DNA of 64,000 nt from Paragyromitra xinjiangensis (Eukaryota > Ascomycota > Pezizomycetes > Pezizales > Discinaceae). Below the pieces are notes generated by a model that had not been told where the DNA came from, ran no database searches, and worked only from the letters and a program-made list of their open reading frames with translations. The translations under genes and the position numbers were made by a program. The DNA lies in assembly GCA_038503065.1 (NCBI GenBank), contig JBCAMK010000012.1, positions 558,001-622,000 on the forward strand. The letters are read 5' to 3'. Positions 21,317 to 34,104 of the stretch are shown one piece after another (position 1 is the first letter of the stretch; each line of letters opens with the position of its first letter).

Positions 21317-22934
21317 TCAAGGTTTTGCACCCTTCTGCAGACGAACGACAAACACACCGCGCTCGATCGTGTTGATAATGATCCAACCACTCTCGAACAA
21401 ACCATAACTAGCCCAGCTACCGACGAAGTTGATAACGCCACCCTCAGCATCATCTTCAGGGTAAACATCGAAGAAACCAATCTCCTTCACACCAGCGCCA
21501 GTTGGGTCGGACGGGATGCTGGAGACATCGAGAATGCGAAGACCAGCACCATAATTTGATTGGTACGCCAAACCGTCCTTGACGTACTGATTGTGATCGA
21601 TGGATCTCTGACCAGATTTGTAGTATCCTGTTTGAATAGGGTACTCGAGAGAACTGATATTCCAGATGTAGGTAACCGGGAATCCATCGGCAGCAGGTCC
21701 ACTGGCGTCGTACTCGTCGTACTCATCATCCATGATGAGGAATTCCTGGTATTCAGTGTCGAGAAGCCATCCCTGATGGGTATACTCAGCGCCTTCGTAG
21801 GATGTGCGAGAGATAACGCTAGTATTGGTCTTGTCGGTTACATCGTAGATGGTAAGAGTATCCTCGTTATACCCATAACAGATATCGTGGCCGAGGTATT
21901 TCTTGTCAGGGCCTTTGTACTCAAGGCATTGAGCATCATGAACGTAACCATCTTGCGCTGCGCAGCCAGGACTGGTAGGCTTGGTGGGATCTGACAAATC
22001 AATAAAGATTAAACCAGAGGCGCAGGTGCTGTTCCTAGGTTGTGCCCCCACACTGACGGCGTAGCCAAAATCGTGGTTGATGACAATATTGTGAGTACGA
22101 CTGTTTTAGAGACAAATTAGATGGAACCCCACAACGATACTAACAGTAATAGGTTAAAAAAAACTCACCCAACGGGTAGCTCCGTGAACATTCCAGTCAC
22201 ATCCTTCTCAGGGTTGAAAACTTTTGGCTTTGCGAAGGGGTTCCACCAAGGCTTGACGTCAAGAAGCTAGATTATACATTAATATTAGTTTCATGCCATC
22301 CTATCAAAACTCGATAAACTCACCTTCCTAAGGTCAAAAATCTGGATGTTGTGATTTACGGCCTCGGATCCAATGATGGCGTAATGGTCAAGGACTCGAA
22401 TTTCTAGTGTCCAGATTAGCGAAACTTACTAAACAGGTTTATTTCTAGATACCTACCACGCCAGATAGCAGGCAGACTCCCTGCAGTGTTTGGGAGTCTT
22501 CCAATATAGTCCAAACGACCATCCAATGTAACTTCCGCAAACGCAGCACCATCGGCTTGCCCAATGATAATGAACTCGCGTCCACCAGGTGCAGTCCAAC
22601 CCCAAGTACTACTTCCCTCGCCGGTTGCGCTACCAAGTTCTGCATGGGAAAGGAAGTATCTTAAATCGATATTTTTGCATCTAAAGGTTGTGTTGACACC
22701 AGAACCCGCATATCCATCTTTGCATGGCCGGTATGTCTGGATCTTATCCCAGATGGTCGACTTGTAATTACCAGCATCTCTTTGGTGTGCAAAATTTACC
22801 ATCTTTGCCTCCATAAGACTATTATGGACCGCACCAGATTCATACTTCTCTTGCTTGGCTGGATTTCGAATCTCCTTACCGAGTGCAAGAGGAGTGGCAG
22901 CCAGAAGGACAGAAGCCGTGGATAAAAACTTCAT
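21317..22934 (-). CDS. Secreted choice-of-anchor-B / LVIVD-repeat protein, 479 aa, four exons
   Basis: Minus-strand exons: 22934-22457, 22403-22324, 22266-22169, 22100-21317; introns 53, 57 and 68 nt, each GT-AG, and 1440 nt joined in frame. The signal peptide MKFLSTASVLLAATPLALG precedes a mature domain built from beta-propeller-like repeats. Typical strings are GREFIIIGQADGAAFAEV, DGRLDYIGRLP, IFDLRK, RTHNIVINHDFGYAVSVG, GLIFIDLSDPTKP, LTIYDVTDKTNTSVISR, LRILDVSSIP and GIREVGFFDVYP-like GVKEIGFFDVYPE. This is the choice-of-anchor-B family, found in bacteria and ascomycetes. No enzymatic residues are known. The protein is presumably extracellular, and the anchor part of the bacterial proteins is absent. 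A good TATA box (TATATAAAAAG) lies 84-94 bp upstream. Confidence 0.88.
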
Positions 22935-25900
22935 GTTGAGAGTCCAATTGAAGAGAAAGGGATACTAAGTGATATTGTAGGAACTGACTGGCAAAGTAAC
23001 TGACAGGAAAACCAATGCTTTTTATATACGAGGCCCATCAGAAGGTATCAGACATAATGCCAAAACCTCGGAAAGCATTGACTAATCTTGATGATGATGT
23101 TGGCCGATACGATTGCGAAAAGCAAGGTACCCCGGAACCTACGCGGCTTACGCATAGTCTGTCTATTAGTTACCTTCATGATTGGTATCTTTAAGTCTCC
23201 TCGCGGCGAAAGTCTCTTGTTATTGTTGTTATTATGGTGGCGGAACATGGCGCATCGGAGGTTTACCAAATTCAAGGTACCAAGCCCCGCCAATATCTCG
23301 GCACACTCCGTAATAAGGGAAGGAGCAACATCTCACCTAGATACGTATGCATAAGGGAACTACTCAAAAGCGATCGGTAATAAACTTATAGGCTTGGCAT
23401 GAGAAAGTCCAGAGAATCTATACTAGCCCGTGTCTCTGTTAACATGTGAGTTGCGGAGCTTATTCCCACGAAACGCAGGTCATTGACCGAGATATTTGAT
23501 CTTAGTTCGGTTCACCCAGCAAGATATGAAAGCTCTGCCGCTTATTAGCGGCTCGGAAGAGTACCTTATCAGAACCTTGCAATAGATACACCTTGATGTC
23601 GTAATTTAGGCCTTTGGTTGTCAATCAACAAAACATTAATCCCGATATCAGTTCCCAGTATAGTAGCAAACCTACTCTTGAATTTTCCAACTCCACATTT
23701 GCGAACTCCAGCCTTGGAAGTCAGAACTTTTCCCACGCTTTAACGTTTAAGGAAATAAGTCTTGATATGCTGTTTTTAAATCCCCAAGGCTGGGCTTCTA
23801 AATTCTGTGTCGTTACTACATAAATCTAGTATCGAAGAAGTTCAATTAAAGTAGGTGGTACATGCCCCAATCCTTGGCGATGATCAACCCTGCCTTTAAG
23901 CTTCTTTTCATATCCGGTAACGTCTGTGCGTGAATGCAGGAAAGGTTCCGCTGACGTTCCGGTACACAACAAACTAACCCCCAAAACCCCATGTACAAAG
24001 ACTCAGTTGATCGATAAAGAGGTTTTTGGAGCTTTATATCATATCAAAGAATGTATGCCCGTATAATGCCGATACTCTAGGTCTGATTCGAGCGACTGTT
24101 AGATTCATCATCCATGTTTTTGATGGAATCCCTGCACCACCTCGCGGGGAGCTGCAGATTCTGAAGTCTGGAAACGGGAGTTTTCCAAGTTTGGTTTACC
24201 GGTAGAGAACAATCAATGCCAGAAGCTTTGCCTTCCTAATCGAGATATTAACCACATCCAAGAACTACATATCGCGGCCTTCCCCGGTTGAGGTATCTTA
24301 TCTGAAAGGACCACTCCGTTCGCTAATTTTTTAGTTGAGGGATCTTACTGACAGAAGAAAAAATAGCTCTCACCTTACAGAAACTTGCGGATAATAGGAA
24401 ATTAATTCATTTGATCTGTTCTTTAATTCGACAACCATACAATTTTAGTATCACTAAAAAAAAGGTACATGTGCTTATTCCCAAACATACCAATATTTAG
24501 CGAACTAGGCACCTGCGAGTACCCGGGAACCAGATTACTGTAGGTTTTCGGTAAGGTTTTCTTGGCCCTCCCAGGCTTTTATGTCACCCCCACCAAATGG
24601 TCACAAGAGCCCCGATATGACAGGCTGTACGTAATGCAAAGCAATATCGGTCGGTATCATATTAATCCCGCATGCAAGATCTCAACGGCTTGGTGCCACA
24701 TCCCCTATATGCGGTAGCTGTGGAGTATTAGATGACGGTACTCACGTTCTAGAAACCTAGGGCCGGACATGGGCTGTAGCAAAAAATCTGTTTACAGACT
24801 GAGAAATCCATTATTTCTACCATATTCAGTTCACTCTAAATTATCGAGGAGAATTTTCTACTCACGGAATGCCACAATAGGTAGCCACATGGAAATACGA
24901 ATATAGTTACTTTGCCTAAATGGTCAGCTGTAGTCCCAATACTGTTCACGAGCGCGCACCACCTTAAGATATTCTGTTCTAGGCCCCAGCTCAGGCATAT
25001 ATATCAATATACCGGAGTGCCTGTTCCGGGGTAGCCGGCTGCGAATGAAGAATCAGAGCTCTTGTTCCTTCATAGCTTAATTACTCTTGCCATGTTTGAT
25101 ACGAATGAACCTAATCGAGGGTAAAGTTACAACTGCCATATTTACTGTAAGGGAAAAGGTACATCCTTACCATAATGACCACTATGGGCTGGGAAAATCC
25201 CAACAGAAGCAAAGCTCCAGATTCGATTACATATGTAGGAACTAACCTATAGCACCGATCAAAATAGACCTTCACGTATGTAAGAAGCCAGTCGTGAAAT
25301 CAGGCTTCTAGTAGCCTATGGACAAACTAGATCCTACCGCCCAGCCCCTAGCTGCATGCAGCACATTCCCTAATATACATCATGAAATATGATTCGACAA
25401 CCTGGAAATGATCTGTTGGATGGAAAAATTACGTTATAATAGGTCCTCTCCTATTATTGGTCGTTCCCTAGAAAGTTCTAGAAGTGCCAGGTGTTTTTGT
25501 GGTTTATATAGTGGAGCTTCTCACCTGTTTCTTAGTCCTAGTATTCAGCGAGATATCAGAGCATCCATATATTTCTCTAACACGATCTAGATCTAGACGT
25601 TTGCCCATGATATTCGCCTTATCTTATGTAGGGTTGTCGTCCATCCAGCTCAAGTCTTCCTTCCAGAACTCGGCTCAATATTTTCTTCCATCATCGACAA
25701 TTGGATCCTCTCCGCTCATACCTCCACAACTCATCTGTATTGGCGCCACCCAGCACTAACCCACAGCTAACACCGCGAAAGACGATCAATATCAAACTCT
25801 CCTATGTCTAAAAGGCACCGCTGTATCCCGGAGTTTCGATGGTTTAGGGTAGTAGCTCCCTCCTATGGTGTTTGCCCTTTTCTACGCTTCAACTAGTGGC

Positions 25901-26780
25901 AAGAAAACTCCTTAAGTCTATTATTCTTGAGGTGGAACAGAACAAAAGCCTCGTTAGCTGTGGGATCAAGTTTCAATTCGAAATATAAACTGCATAAACG
26001 CAGTTTACAGTGTCAGTCTGAATATAACTCCACACTAGTCCTAACACCCCTCACACTTTAGGACAACACAGTAATTTCGGCATGTGCTACATTCTCCCAA
26101 TTGGCCAACCCAGGCTGTCATATTAGGCTAATATTCTCGAAGCGGCGACAGTAAAACACTACACGTACTTAATACTACTAATACTAGTGATGACGACAAT
26201 AAAGTTAAAAAAAAATCCACATATAACCACTTTAGATTTTTGGCAAAGAAAAAAAATACCCTGCCTTTCTTTCCCACCAGAAGAGGTGAGATCATTCAAG
26301 ATATCGCCAGCCTGAAAAAAAAGAAAGCCAAAAGAAAGTTATACCATAGTTACATAAAGTACGTAAACCTCTGCTAGTACAAGAAAGTAACCCTATATTA
26401 GAATAAAGAAAGATGCAGTATCGAAAAAAATTACCACCTAGGTATGAAACGGGTAAATGCGAAGTAAGGGATCGAAGCTAGGGTATGCAATCCAATCTAT
26501 CATCCACATGAACTGCTACCTCCATCCTACCAATGCCTTGACCCTGTATCCCTATATAGCTATGCGTGTACATCCAAGATATATCGGAAATGATAACCGG
26601 CTTAAGTGCTCAACCTAACAAAAGAGAAAAAAACGCCGCTAGGGAAGTTGGCAAAAAATAGCAAAAAATAAAACTACCGATCACCTACCCCACCCACCAT
26701 AATCATAGCCACTTCATTCCCATCATCGAACAATTAAACCACAGTTCCAATTATTTTCCTTTCCTTTTTTCCTTTTCTCA
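22935..26780. other. Long gene-poor AT-rich region (3.8 kb)
   Basis: Apart from the promoter at its left end I find no supported gene. All open frames are under 92 codons and scattered over both strands. Composition is AT-rich with frequent TA steps, which is compatible with old repeats degraded by repeat-induced point mutation, but I recognise no transposase or terminal repeat. Confidence 0.5.
23018..23028 (-). promoter_or_regulatory. TATA box of the secreted choice-of-anchor-B gene
   Basis: On the minus strand the sequence reads TATATAAAAAG, 84-94 bp before the ATG at 22934, at a normal spacing for a fungal TATA promoter. Confidence 0.5.
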
Positions 26781-29700
26781 TCATTTTTTAATATGCTTGT
26801 TAGCACCAGCCTGCATCTTCCTTAATGCCTCTTTATGCAACTCTATCATATCCTTCTGCCTCATCCTTTCATCAAGCATCTCATCCCTGAAATTTTCTTT
26901 CGTACTCTTTTGTCTCTCCGCCAATATCAACTGCTGCCTCTCAGTCAACATATCCCCCCGACGCTCCTGGATGCTGTGAGCCGCGTGATTATTCGTTTGC
27001 AGATCTGATTTGATGTTTTCGCGCCACGACTTTAATTTCGCCTCACGTTTATCCGTCGTCTGTGGCTGAGGGGTGAAACTTCGACGCCCCTGTTGAAGTG
27101 CGCCGTTTAGCGTATTCTGAGATACTGAGCGGTGGACGAGCTCGCTGCGGCGATTCGCGAGTGACATATCATCATCAAGCATGCCAGGGCGGTACTGGGC
27201 GCCCTCGTTGGCTGAAAGTTGGGAGGGATTCATGTTAGGATGCATGTTAGGAGTGGGCGAGCGTGAAGGCCCAGGGGGATTGAGGCTTGGATGAAATATC
27301 AAGCCAATGTTTGGGGATTGAGACCTCAGATCTGGATTGCCAGTCGATGAAGGAGACCCATGCTCTGGGAGGGCGCTGAAATTTTGCCGACTACGGACCA
27401 TGCTTTCCCGTTTCCCGATGAGGGTGTTTTGTGGCAATGGGGATGGTGTGCGCTTGCCATGACTAGTTGGCGAGGCACCACGCTCGACTGGAGAAGTCGA
27501 GCCTTGCCGATCTTCCTGTGGAATAACCGGTACAGATGATTTACGCCTCATTAGGCGATTCGCTGAAGCTTGAGGGGGAGGGCTGCTTGAAGGCGTCGAG
27601 GCAGAATTCGTCGGATCATACAGAGACATTTTTGAAGCGGATCTTTGGGGTGGTTGAGAAGGCATGTCCGATGTCTCTTGTAGCTCCCTCACATGAACTG
27701 GAGCAGAAACCTCGGCTGCTGATACTCCAACCGTAGCAGGTTCTTCTAATTGGTCCAGCTCAGGCATTTCAGCATCAGCCAGATGCTTCGCCCACTCATT
27801 AGTACGGTAGTTCTTCACAACTCTGGAACACTTCCCCCGCATTGATGGATTGAGGTCAGTGCCAGCAGAAGAAGCCGGCATATCTTCCTTCGGAGACGAC
27901 GCGGGCGCCAAATTATCCGGGAATTTAGCACTCTTTGATAAGGGTACATCAGTGATAGGCGACGCCGAGGTGACTGCAAGGGCCGTCTGGTGGGTCGCGT
28001 TTGCCCTCGAGTGATTATCGGTGAACATCCCCTTACCAAACGAACCCAACATAGAACCCTTCCCACCTTCTGAAAATTTTAGATCAAGGATTGGAAGAAA
28101 AGACATCCCCTTATTCCCAAATGCATCCTCTCCCGTAATTTCCCGACTTCCTCGATTAGTTGGGTCGCCGAACGAAGCGCGTGTAGGTGTGACGTTGTCA
28201 TCCGTGTCAGCAGAAGACGACGAAGAGGTACTCTGCTCTGTTTCTTCATTGATAGCAGGGAGATCATGTACACCATCTTCCTCATCGTATGTTGCTGCTA
28301 CACTAGATGCCCTATCCTCGTCCTCCTCAGACTTGACCAATACCGGAGTAGTAATGATTTCCATATCTCCTGGTAAACCCCGAGAAGACTCAGCCCATGT
28401 AGCAAGCGAAGAAACTGAATCGTCGTCGTCATCCTCAGTTTCTATTGGAATTGGGATCGGTAGCGGTATGACTTCAGGCGTCGGCGGTACATCCAGCATT
28501 TCCCCTACCACCTCAGCCGACATCGGATGGGATTGACGCCTACTCGACTGTGCAGATTGACGTCTTGAGGCTGATCCTGGGGTAAGCGACTCACCCTCCT
28601 TTCTTACAACCCTATCAGAATCAATCTCCTCAATCTCGTCATCTTGTGACGAGGTTTGTTGACTCGTTGAAACAGGTGACTGCTTCCGACTCTCTATCTG
28701 GATTTGCTCTTCACGTTCCCTTCTCATCTCTTCCGTCTCCACAAAATCCTCCACTGTTTCTCCACTCTTCTTCCTATAGTCTTCTTCTCCAATTCCAGAG
28801 TCTGCACGACTCATCTTTCCCGTACCTGGTCTCTCATCTACTGTGACCTCCTCCATAGTCTTCCCCCCGTATGCCCTTTCCCACTCAGCACGTTCTACTT
28901 TATGTCCCTCTTCAACTCTCCTACCAACATCTTCATCGAGAGCCTCAAGATCTGCCACCTGACGACTTTTCTGAGCCTCTTTGGCATCACGACGCTCACG
29001 GAGGATTTTCCAGAGCTTGACTTGTGACATAACTCCGAAGGCTGTGATAATAATTATCACAGCAATTTCGACGCGAATGCCACGTGTGTGAGGATAAGTA
29101 TTAGTTCCAAGAGGGAAGACATTATCGTTGAGTGCTATTCGTCCATAGTTCAGCAATTGTAACCTGACCAAGCGATAAGTTATCATTACCCCATATATAT
29201 ATCCAAAACTCCTTCAATCCAGCCCTAGAAAAGCAATCGATACCCAGGACAGTTGCAGTAGCGCCTGCGAAGGAAATCGAAAAGATCAAAGAATATGGTC
29301 GAGTGATCTTGTGAAACGCTAATGAAAACGTGACGAAACAGAATGCTGCGATCAAGATAAGTTTACCATAAACTGAAGTTACTAGTCCACCTGGCTTTAG
29401 AACAAGAACTATAAATGATGGTCAGTTTATATCATTCGACAACTTTGAGACACGTTGTTGCATATGAGACATTGATATTGGTTACGCACACCACATAGAA
29501 ACACAGAAGCCACCGAGAAGGCAACCCAATGCTTCTGTGACCTCTGGGAATACAACTGCGAGGCATCCCGTCAAAATACCAGTAATGCCAACTGCTGTGA
29601 CATAGGCTCCTTGAATCGCATTACTGACAGGCGGGTTCATCACGTAGATGATCAAAACGGTAACGCCTAACCCGGACAGAAAAAAGGTTGATAAAAATAT

Positions 29701-30246
29701 TTGAAGGCTACCCAAACAGTTAGCGAAAGCCTTAATGACGCTATATAGCAGTGATATAAACATAAAACCCACACTTTTAATTTGATGCCGATTAGGCAAA
29801 ACGGTGCACCAGCAAGCATCAGAATAACACCTGCAATACCTATTCCAGGAGTAACCTTTGGCTCTATCGGAAGTCCACCCGAGTAAACCGCATCTTCAGG
29901 GCTAACTGTTTCTACTTCAGTTCGTTTGAGAGTCCTTGAGTACGAGCAAAACAAAGTTGGAGAAAAATTTACCTGTGGCATTTGGACCGTCATAGCTTCC
30001 AACAAGGGTCGGGGTGGGAACATTGGTGATAGTGGACACTTCAGTCTGTGTCCTTCTGTTCGTGGTAGAAGAACCCGTAGCTGTCCCGCTGATACCAGAG
30101 GTTGTTGTGGTTGAAGAGCCGATATTTTCCGATGCAGCAGTGATTCCACTATTCTGTCGACGCCCAATTCCTCTGGAAGACACGCTTCCATGGAAAAGTG
30201 ATAGCGCAATGAAAGCGCATAGAGCGAGCGGACGGCCACAACGCAT
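26781..30246 (-). CDS. DUF4203 (TM7SF3/TMEM198-like) multi-pass protein with long cytosolic tail, 1067 aa, five exons
   Basis: Minus-strand exons: 30246-29973, 29911-29773, 29707-29490, 29408-29190, 29134-26781; introns 61, 65, 81 and 55 nt. Total 3204 nt in frame. The acceptor of intron 1 could also be three bases further 5'. N-terminus: signal peptide (PLALCAFIALSLFHGSVS) and a Ser/Thr-rich ectodomain of about 70 residues, likely O-glycosylated. Then come seven or so membrane helices between about residues 100 and 310 (GIAGVILMLAGAPFCLIGIK, FLSTFFLSGLGVTVLIIYV, GITGILTGCLAVVFPE, LIAAFCFVTFSLAF, IAVIIIITAFGVMSQ), which is the DUF4203 fold. The remaining about 750 residues are acidic, Ser/Pro-rich and disordered, ending in a Lys/Glu-rich coiled-coil (from RRGDMLTERQQL to the C-terminus). 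The topology is receptor-like; ligand and role are unknown. Confidence 0.87.
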
Positions 30247-33200
30247 AGCCGGATATCTATCTATCAACACTCACAGCGATAGAAGATATGTAAGAAGGGA
30301 ATAGAATGGAATATTCCCTAACGAGAGGTATAGGAAGAGAAAAAACTAAACATATGGCGGTAACCACAAAGCTTGGGGAAAGGAAAGGTGGAATTGAAAA
30401 CCAAGAGGCAAGCAGCCACACGCAGCCAGCCTCCCCAGGCAGAAATGTGCCAACAAATTAGTGAACGAGCAAGCGAGTGACGCGGAACGAGAGCGACAGA
30501 GAGTGAGTAAATGACGCGAGGCTGACGCGAAAGAGAGAACGGGCCACTGGGGAGTTTGCAGTTTGCAGGTCTGCAGTATTTTCGATCTGCAGTTCTCAGC
30601 TCTCAGCACTCGGAGGATAAAAATGCTCCAGAGGGAAAGAAAAGAACGAACAGAATGGGGAAAGCAAAAGCCCTCCAACCGGCACGGCAGACGAAAGGGG
30701 TGGTTGGTTCATCGTCGGACAAACAATTTTTAGAGACGTATCATAGAGTCGCGAACCTCCGCGGCGTGGGTTTTGATACAGATATCATACTTATTGGAAC
30801 CTAACTGATGTCCTATCACGAAAAGAGCCCCAATGCATTGATATTGTTCGTAGCTACCGTCATCTTCACCCTCCCTTCCCTCATTCTTCCCTCGCGATAT
30901 TTCCTGTTTCTATATCGTGAACGCGCGGCGAGAGCAACAATACCTTCTCACGACCGCATTTCCCTAAATATTCTGAGCCAACAGTTGTTGCAAGTAATGG
31001 GTCTCATATGCTACCAGGTACCACACAGGCATCCCTACCCACTCCCCTGCGGAACACAATGCCGTGGCGACCAAGCTCACACAAGTCAGGGACAGGGGCA
31101 GGAACACCCGCCTGCGTAATCGAATAATCCCCACTTTGTTCCAAGTGATCACAGCCCCCACATATCCTGGCCCTTGAGAGAAGGGGAAATTGCGATGATT
31201 TCCAGGTCGGCTGCCCACGCCAGACACTCTCGCTTGGTCCTGCATGCACAGTTACACCACTTGAGATCGCTGGGCCTATTTCACGCCGCATTCAGCTGAT
31301 TTCTGTTCTTATCAGGCACGCAATTGGGTCTGGATGTTAGAACACGCTGTTCGATAGGCACCATTTTGTCCTCTCGTAGGTATAGGCGTGTCCAGAAAGC
31401 CCGGGCACCTTCAACCAGAGAGCGAACAGAAAGCATAATTGTTCGATGACAAATATAAAGAGGGACATATGTGTGAGAAAGGGACGCAGTGGATGCTTGC
31501 TACATATCACTTCGAATTCTTGCGCTTTACAGAGGTTGTCGCCTAGGCCCACCCAGAAACGCCATCTAACTATTTTGAGACGTGCCAGGATTTCCTGGAC
31601 ACGTCTGTAATAGAAGAGCTGGATATACATAAAAGAAGACGGGAAAATGGTACCTCCGCACGGATAATGCTAGTCGTTTAGCTGAGTTGTCCCTTTTACC
31701 GTGTGGGGATCTACACCTTGATCATGGAGGGAAGCAGCTGAGTGGAGAGAAAAAGAAACATCCAAGACCCCGAAACGAAGTTAAGCCAGCTGCCGGCTCC
31801 CTTCGCCAAAGCAGGCACGCGATGTCAAAAAAAAAAAGGCCAAAAATGACCAAAAGGGATCCATGACCACTTCACACGGCTTGACCATCATAAAGTTCCA
31901 TCGCAATGCTCACCGGTACCACCGCGCAAAACCTTTGCGGAAAAGTGGCACGTTTTAAGGTTTATTGCTTCACCACCCAATATCCCACCAAACGAGATCG
32001 TGCTTACCAGCGCATTGGTCAACTAGTTGAAACCAGGGATTCGCCGATATTTAGGCTATCGATAATCGCTTGATTACCTACTTAGCAGACCTGACGGGAG
32101 TTTTAACTTTGTTTGGACGTGCACAATCAATTGGTGTTCACACGCGTTCAGGAACTTCGCCTTGTTACACAAAACTATACTCGATACATACTTGTACTCC
32201 TCGCGCTAACTTGTCCGGCTCCGCCTTACCCGTCAGCCACCGTCGCTGGTGAACGTTGGTACCTTTTTTTTCAGCACCTCAGGAAGCTTCGCTTGCAGAG
32301 GGGACCAACTGTTCCCGTGAATGCATTTAAAAGTGATTACAAAGTCTGAGTAACATGCGCGGCAACGTGGAGTGCAGACGGGTGATGCGTTGAACATGAC
32401 CTATTACGAACATGCCGCAGCTCCGGAAGGAGTTGCCAGCCTAATTGTGCTTTGAAAGATCCGAGTGATAACTTGTGACGCAACCCTCATCTCCGACTTG
32501 AGGCATTTGTGGCGGGCTTAGATCTATGAAAGTATTTACTTAACGCAATCGATTTGACTCACAATATCGTGATCTGTCTGGTCGGTAAGTTATTGGGATT
32601 TGTTGTCGCATTAAATAGGGCTTATTTGTGTGAAGTGCAACTTGAAACTCCCTGATTGCCAAGAAACCGTTAGAAACCCTTTTATTTTGGGAAACTCAGC
32701 TGGGTCTTAATTCAATATGTCTTAAATACATTTGTAAATTATGTCTCAGCGATACTGACGCTTTCAGCATTGCGCAGTAGGCGTATACATATAGTTACAC
32801 TTATTGATTGGTGAGGTTTTTGTGGCAACACTTTTATAGGCGGTTGGTGAAACCTAGTTCATTTAATTCGATATCTACCCGCATTCCTCAGCTTCTGTAG
32901 TCTAATCACTTGGCTTGGCAATGTTATTGTTACTACATCTACCAAAAGAGGTACAATCTTTCACATATCAGCAAGTTCCCGAGTTATAGAATCCCAACAT
33001 CTGATCACTAAGGGAATATACGGTAAGGGTCGCAAGAAACCAGATGTGGGCTGTCACGCCATAGTACCTTGGTTACTGGTAACTTTCGATTCTCCACTGG
33101 CTGGTGGGTTCCTGTCATGGGAACAAGACTCGGTGATTCGCGATCGGAGGCTCGCCGGTTCGAAAAGGAGGTTGATTCAAATGCAACCGAATTCGAAAAT

Positions 33201-33528
33201 CGCCGTGTAGCCAATTCTGTATTTGGCCCAACCCCGAATGTGAATGTATCAAATAATAATGATCTCACGCAAAGCGATGATCATTCCAGTCCAATGGTTC
33301 CCGGAAATTATTCGTCCCGGCGGCGCGAGTATCCATTGAAGGGTTCGGCCACCAGTGACTATTCTCGGCCGGGATACCGAAGTGCCAAGCCCAGGAACGC
33401 GTCAATCCCAAAGTGGAAAAGCGTGTCCCACAACTGTGACCTCAGACCAAAGATTTTCCCAACCGCATCAACCCCCCACCACCAACCCGAACTTTGGAAA
33501 AACAATCAATTAACCAATCAGTCACGAA
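30247..33528. other. Long divergent intergenic region (3.3 kb)
   Basis: Lies between the divergent DUF4203 and mitochondrial SSB genes. It contains short direct repeats (gcagttt, ctcagctctcagcactc at about 30548-30611) and many frames under 110 codons without features. A 177-codon frame at 33069-33602 overlaps the SSB start in another frame and is not called. I see no RNA gene. Confidence 0.45.
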
Positions 33529-34104
33529 ATGTTCTCCCTTCGTCGTGCCTCAGCCATCTCCTCAGGACTTCGTGCCTTCTCCACGTCCTTCGTTCCACGT
33601 GATCTTGCAAAGATCACCCTCGTCGGCCGTCTTGCTGCTGAGCCGGAAATCTCGAACACGAACAGTGGCAAGGAGATCATCCGGTATGCCGTTGCAGTAT
33701 CTCGTGGGAAAGATAAGCCAGTAGCGTGGTATAAGGTCGTGAGTTTTGAACCTAGCGACCGGGACAAGGCCTATTTAGCCTCACTAGTAAAGGGGTATGT
33801 ATTATTGATTCCTTAGTTGCTTGCTTAGTATTTTGGCAAGTTCCTCAAGGGATTTTTTGGTTGGTATATGATGTTAATCGATTTTATTTAGGACCCTAGT
33901 GCTTGTTGAAGGTGATGCATCTCTGACCACTTACGAAGATGGAGAGGGAAAGAAATGCACTGGCTTTGATGTCTATCACCGTACGTTATTAACTCCCACT
34001 CTGTATGCCTCGTTGGTTTATGTTTTGTGCTGATTGAGATTGTAGGCTCTGTTTCTGCTATAATTCGGCCAAAACCCAAAGAGGCGACTGAGGAGGAGTC
34101 TTGA
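33529..34104 (+). CDS. RIM1: Mitochondrial single-stranded DNA-binding protein (Rim1-like), 137 aa, three exons
   Basis: Exons 33529-33794, 33892-33980, 34046-34104; introns 97 and 65 nt with GTATGT/TTTAG and GTACGT/GTAG ends, 414 nt in frame. The first about 22 residues (MFSLRRASAISSGLRAFSTS) form a mitochondrial presequence with an FSTS cleavage-like site. The rest is a bacterial-type SSB OB-fold: LAKITLVGRLAAEPEI, IIRYAVAVSRG, WYKVVSFEP, YLASLVKGTLVLVEGDASL, CTGFDVYH, then a short acidic end. It coats single-stranded mtDNA during replication and stimulates the mitochondrial helicase and polymerase. The length matches yeast Rim1 (135). The gene symbol follows the yeast orthologue. Confidence 0.93.

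Noticed and set aside
22935..26780. Intact transposon in the gene-poor region
   Set aside because: No transposase, reverse transcriptase or terminal repeats could be found by eye.
33069..33602. 177-codon frame overlapping the mitochondrial SSB start
   Set aside because: Different phase from the clearly real SSB exon and no recognisable features.
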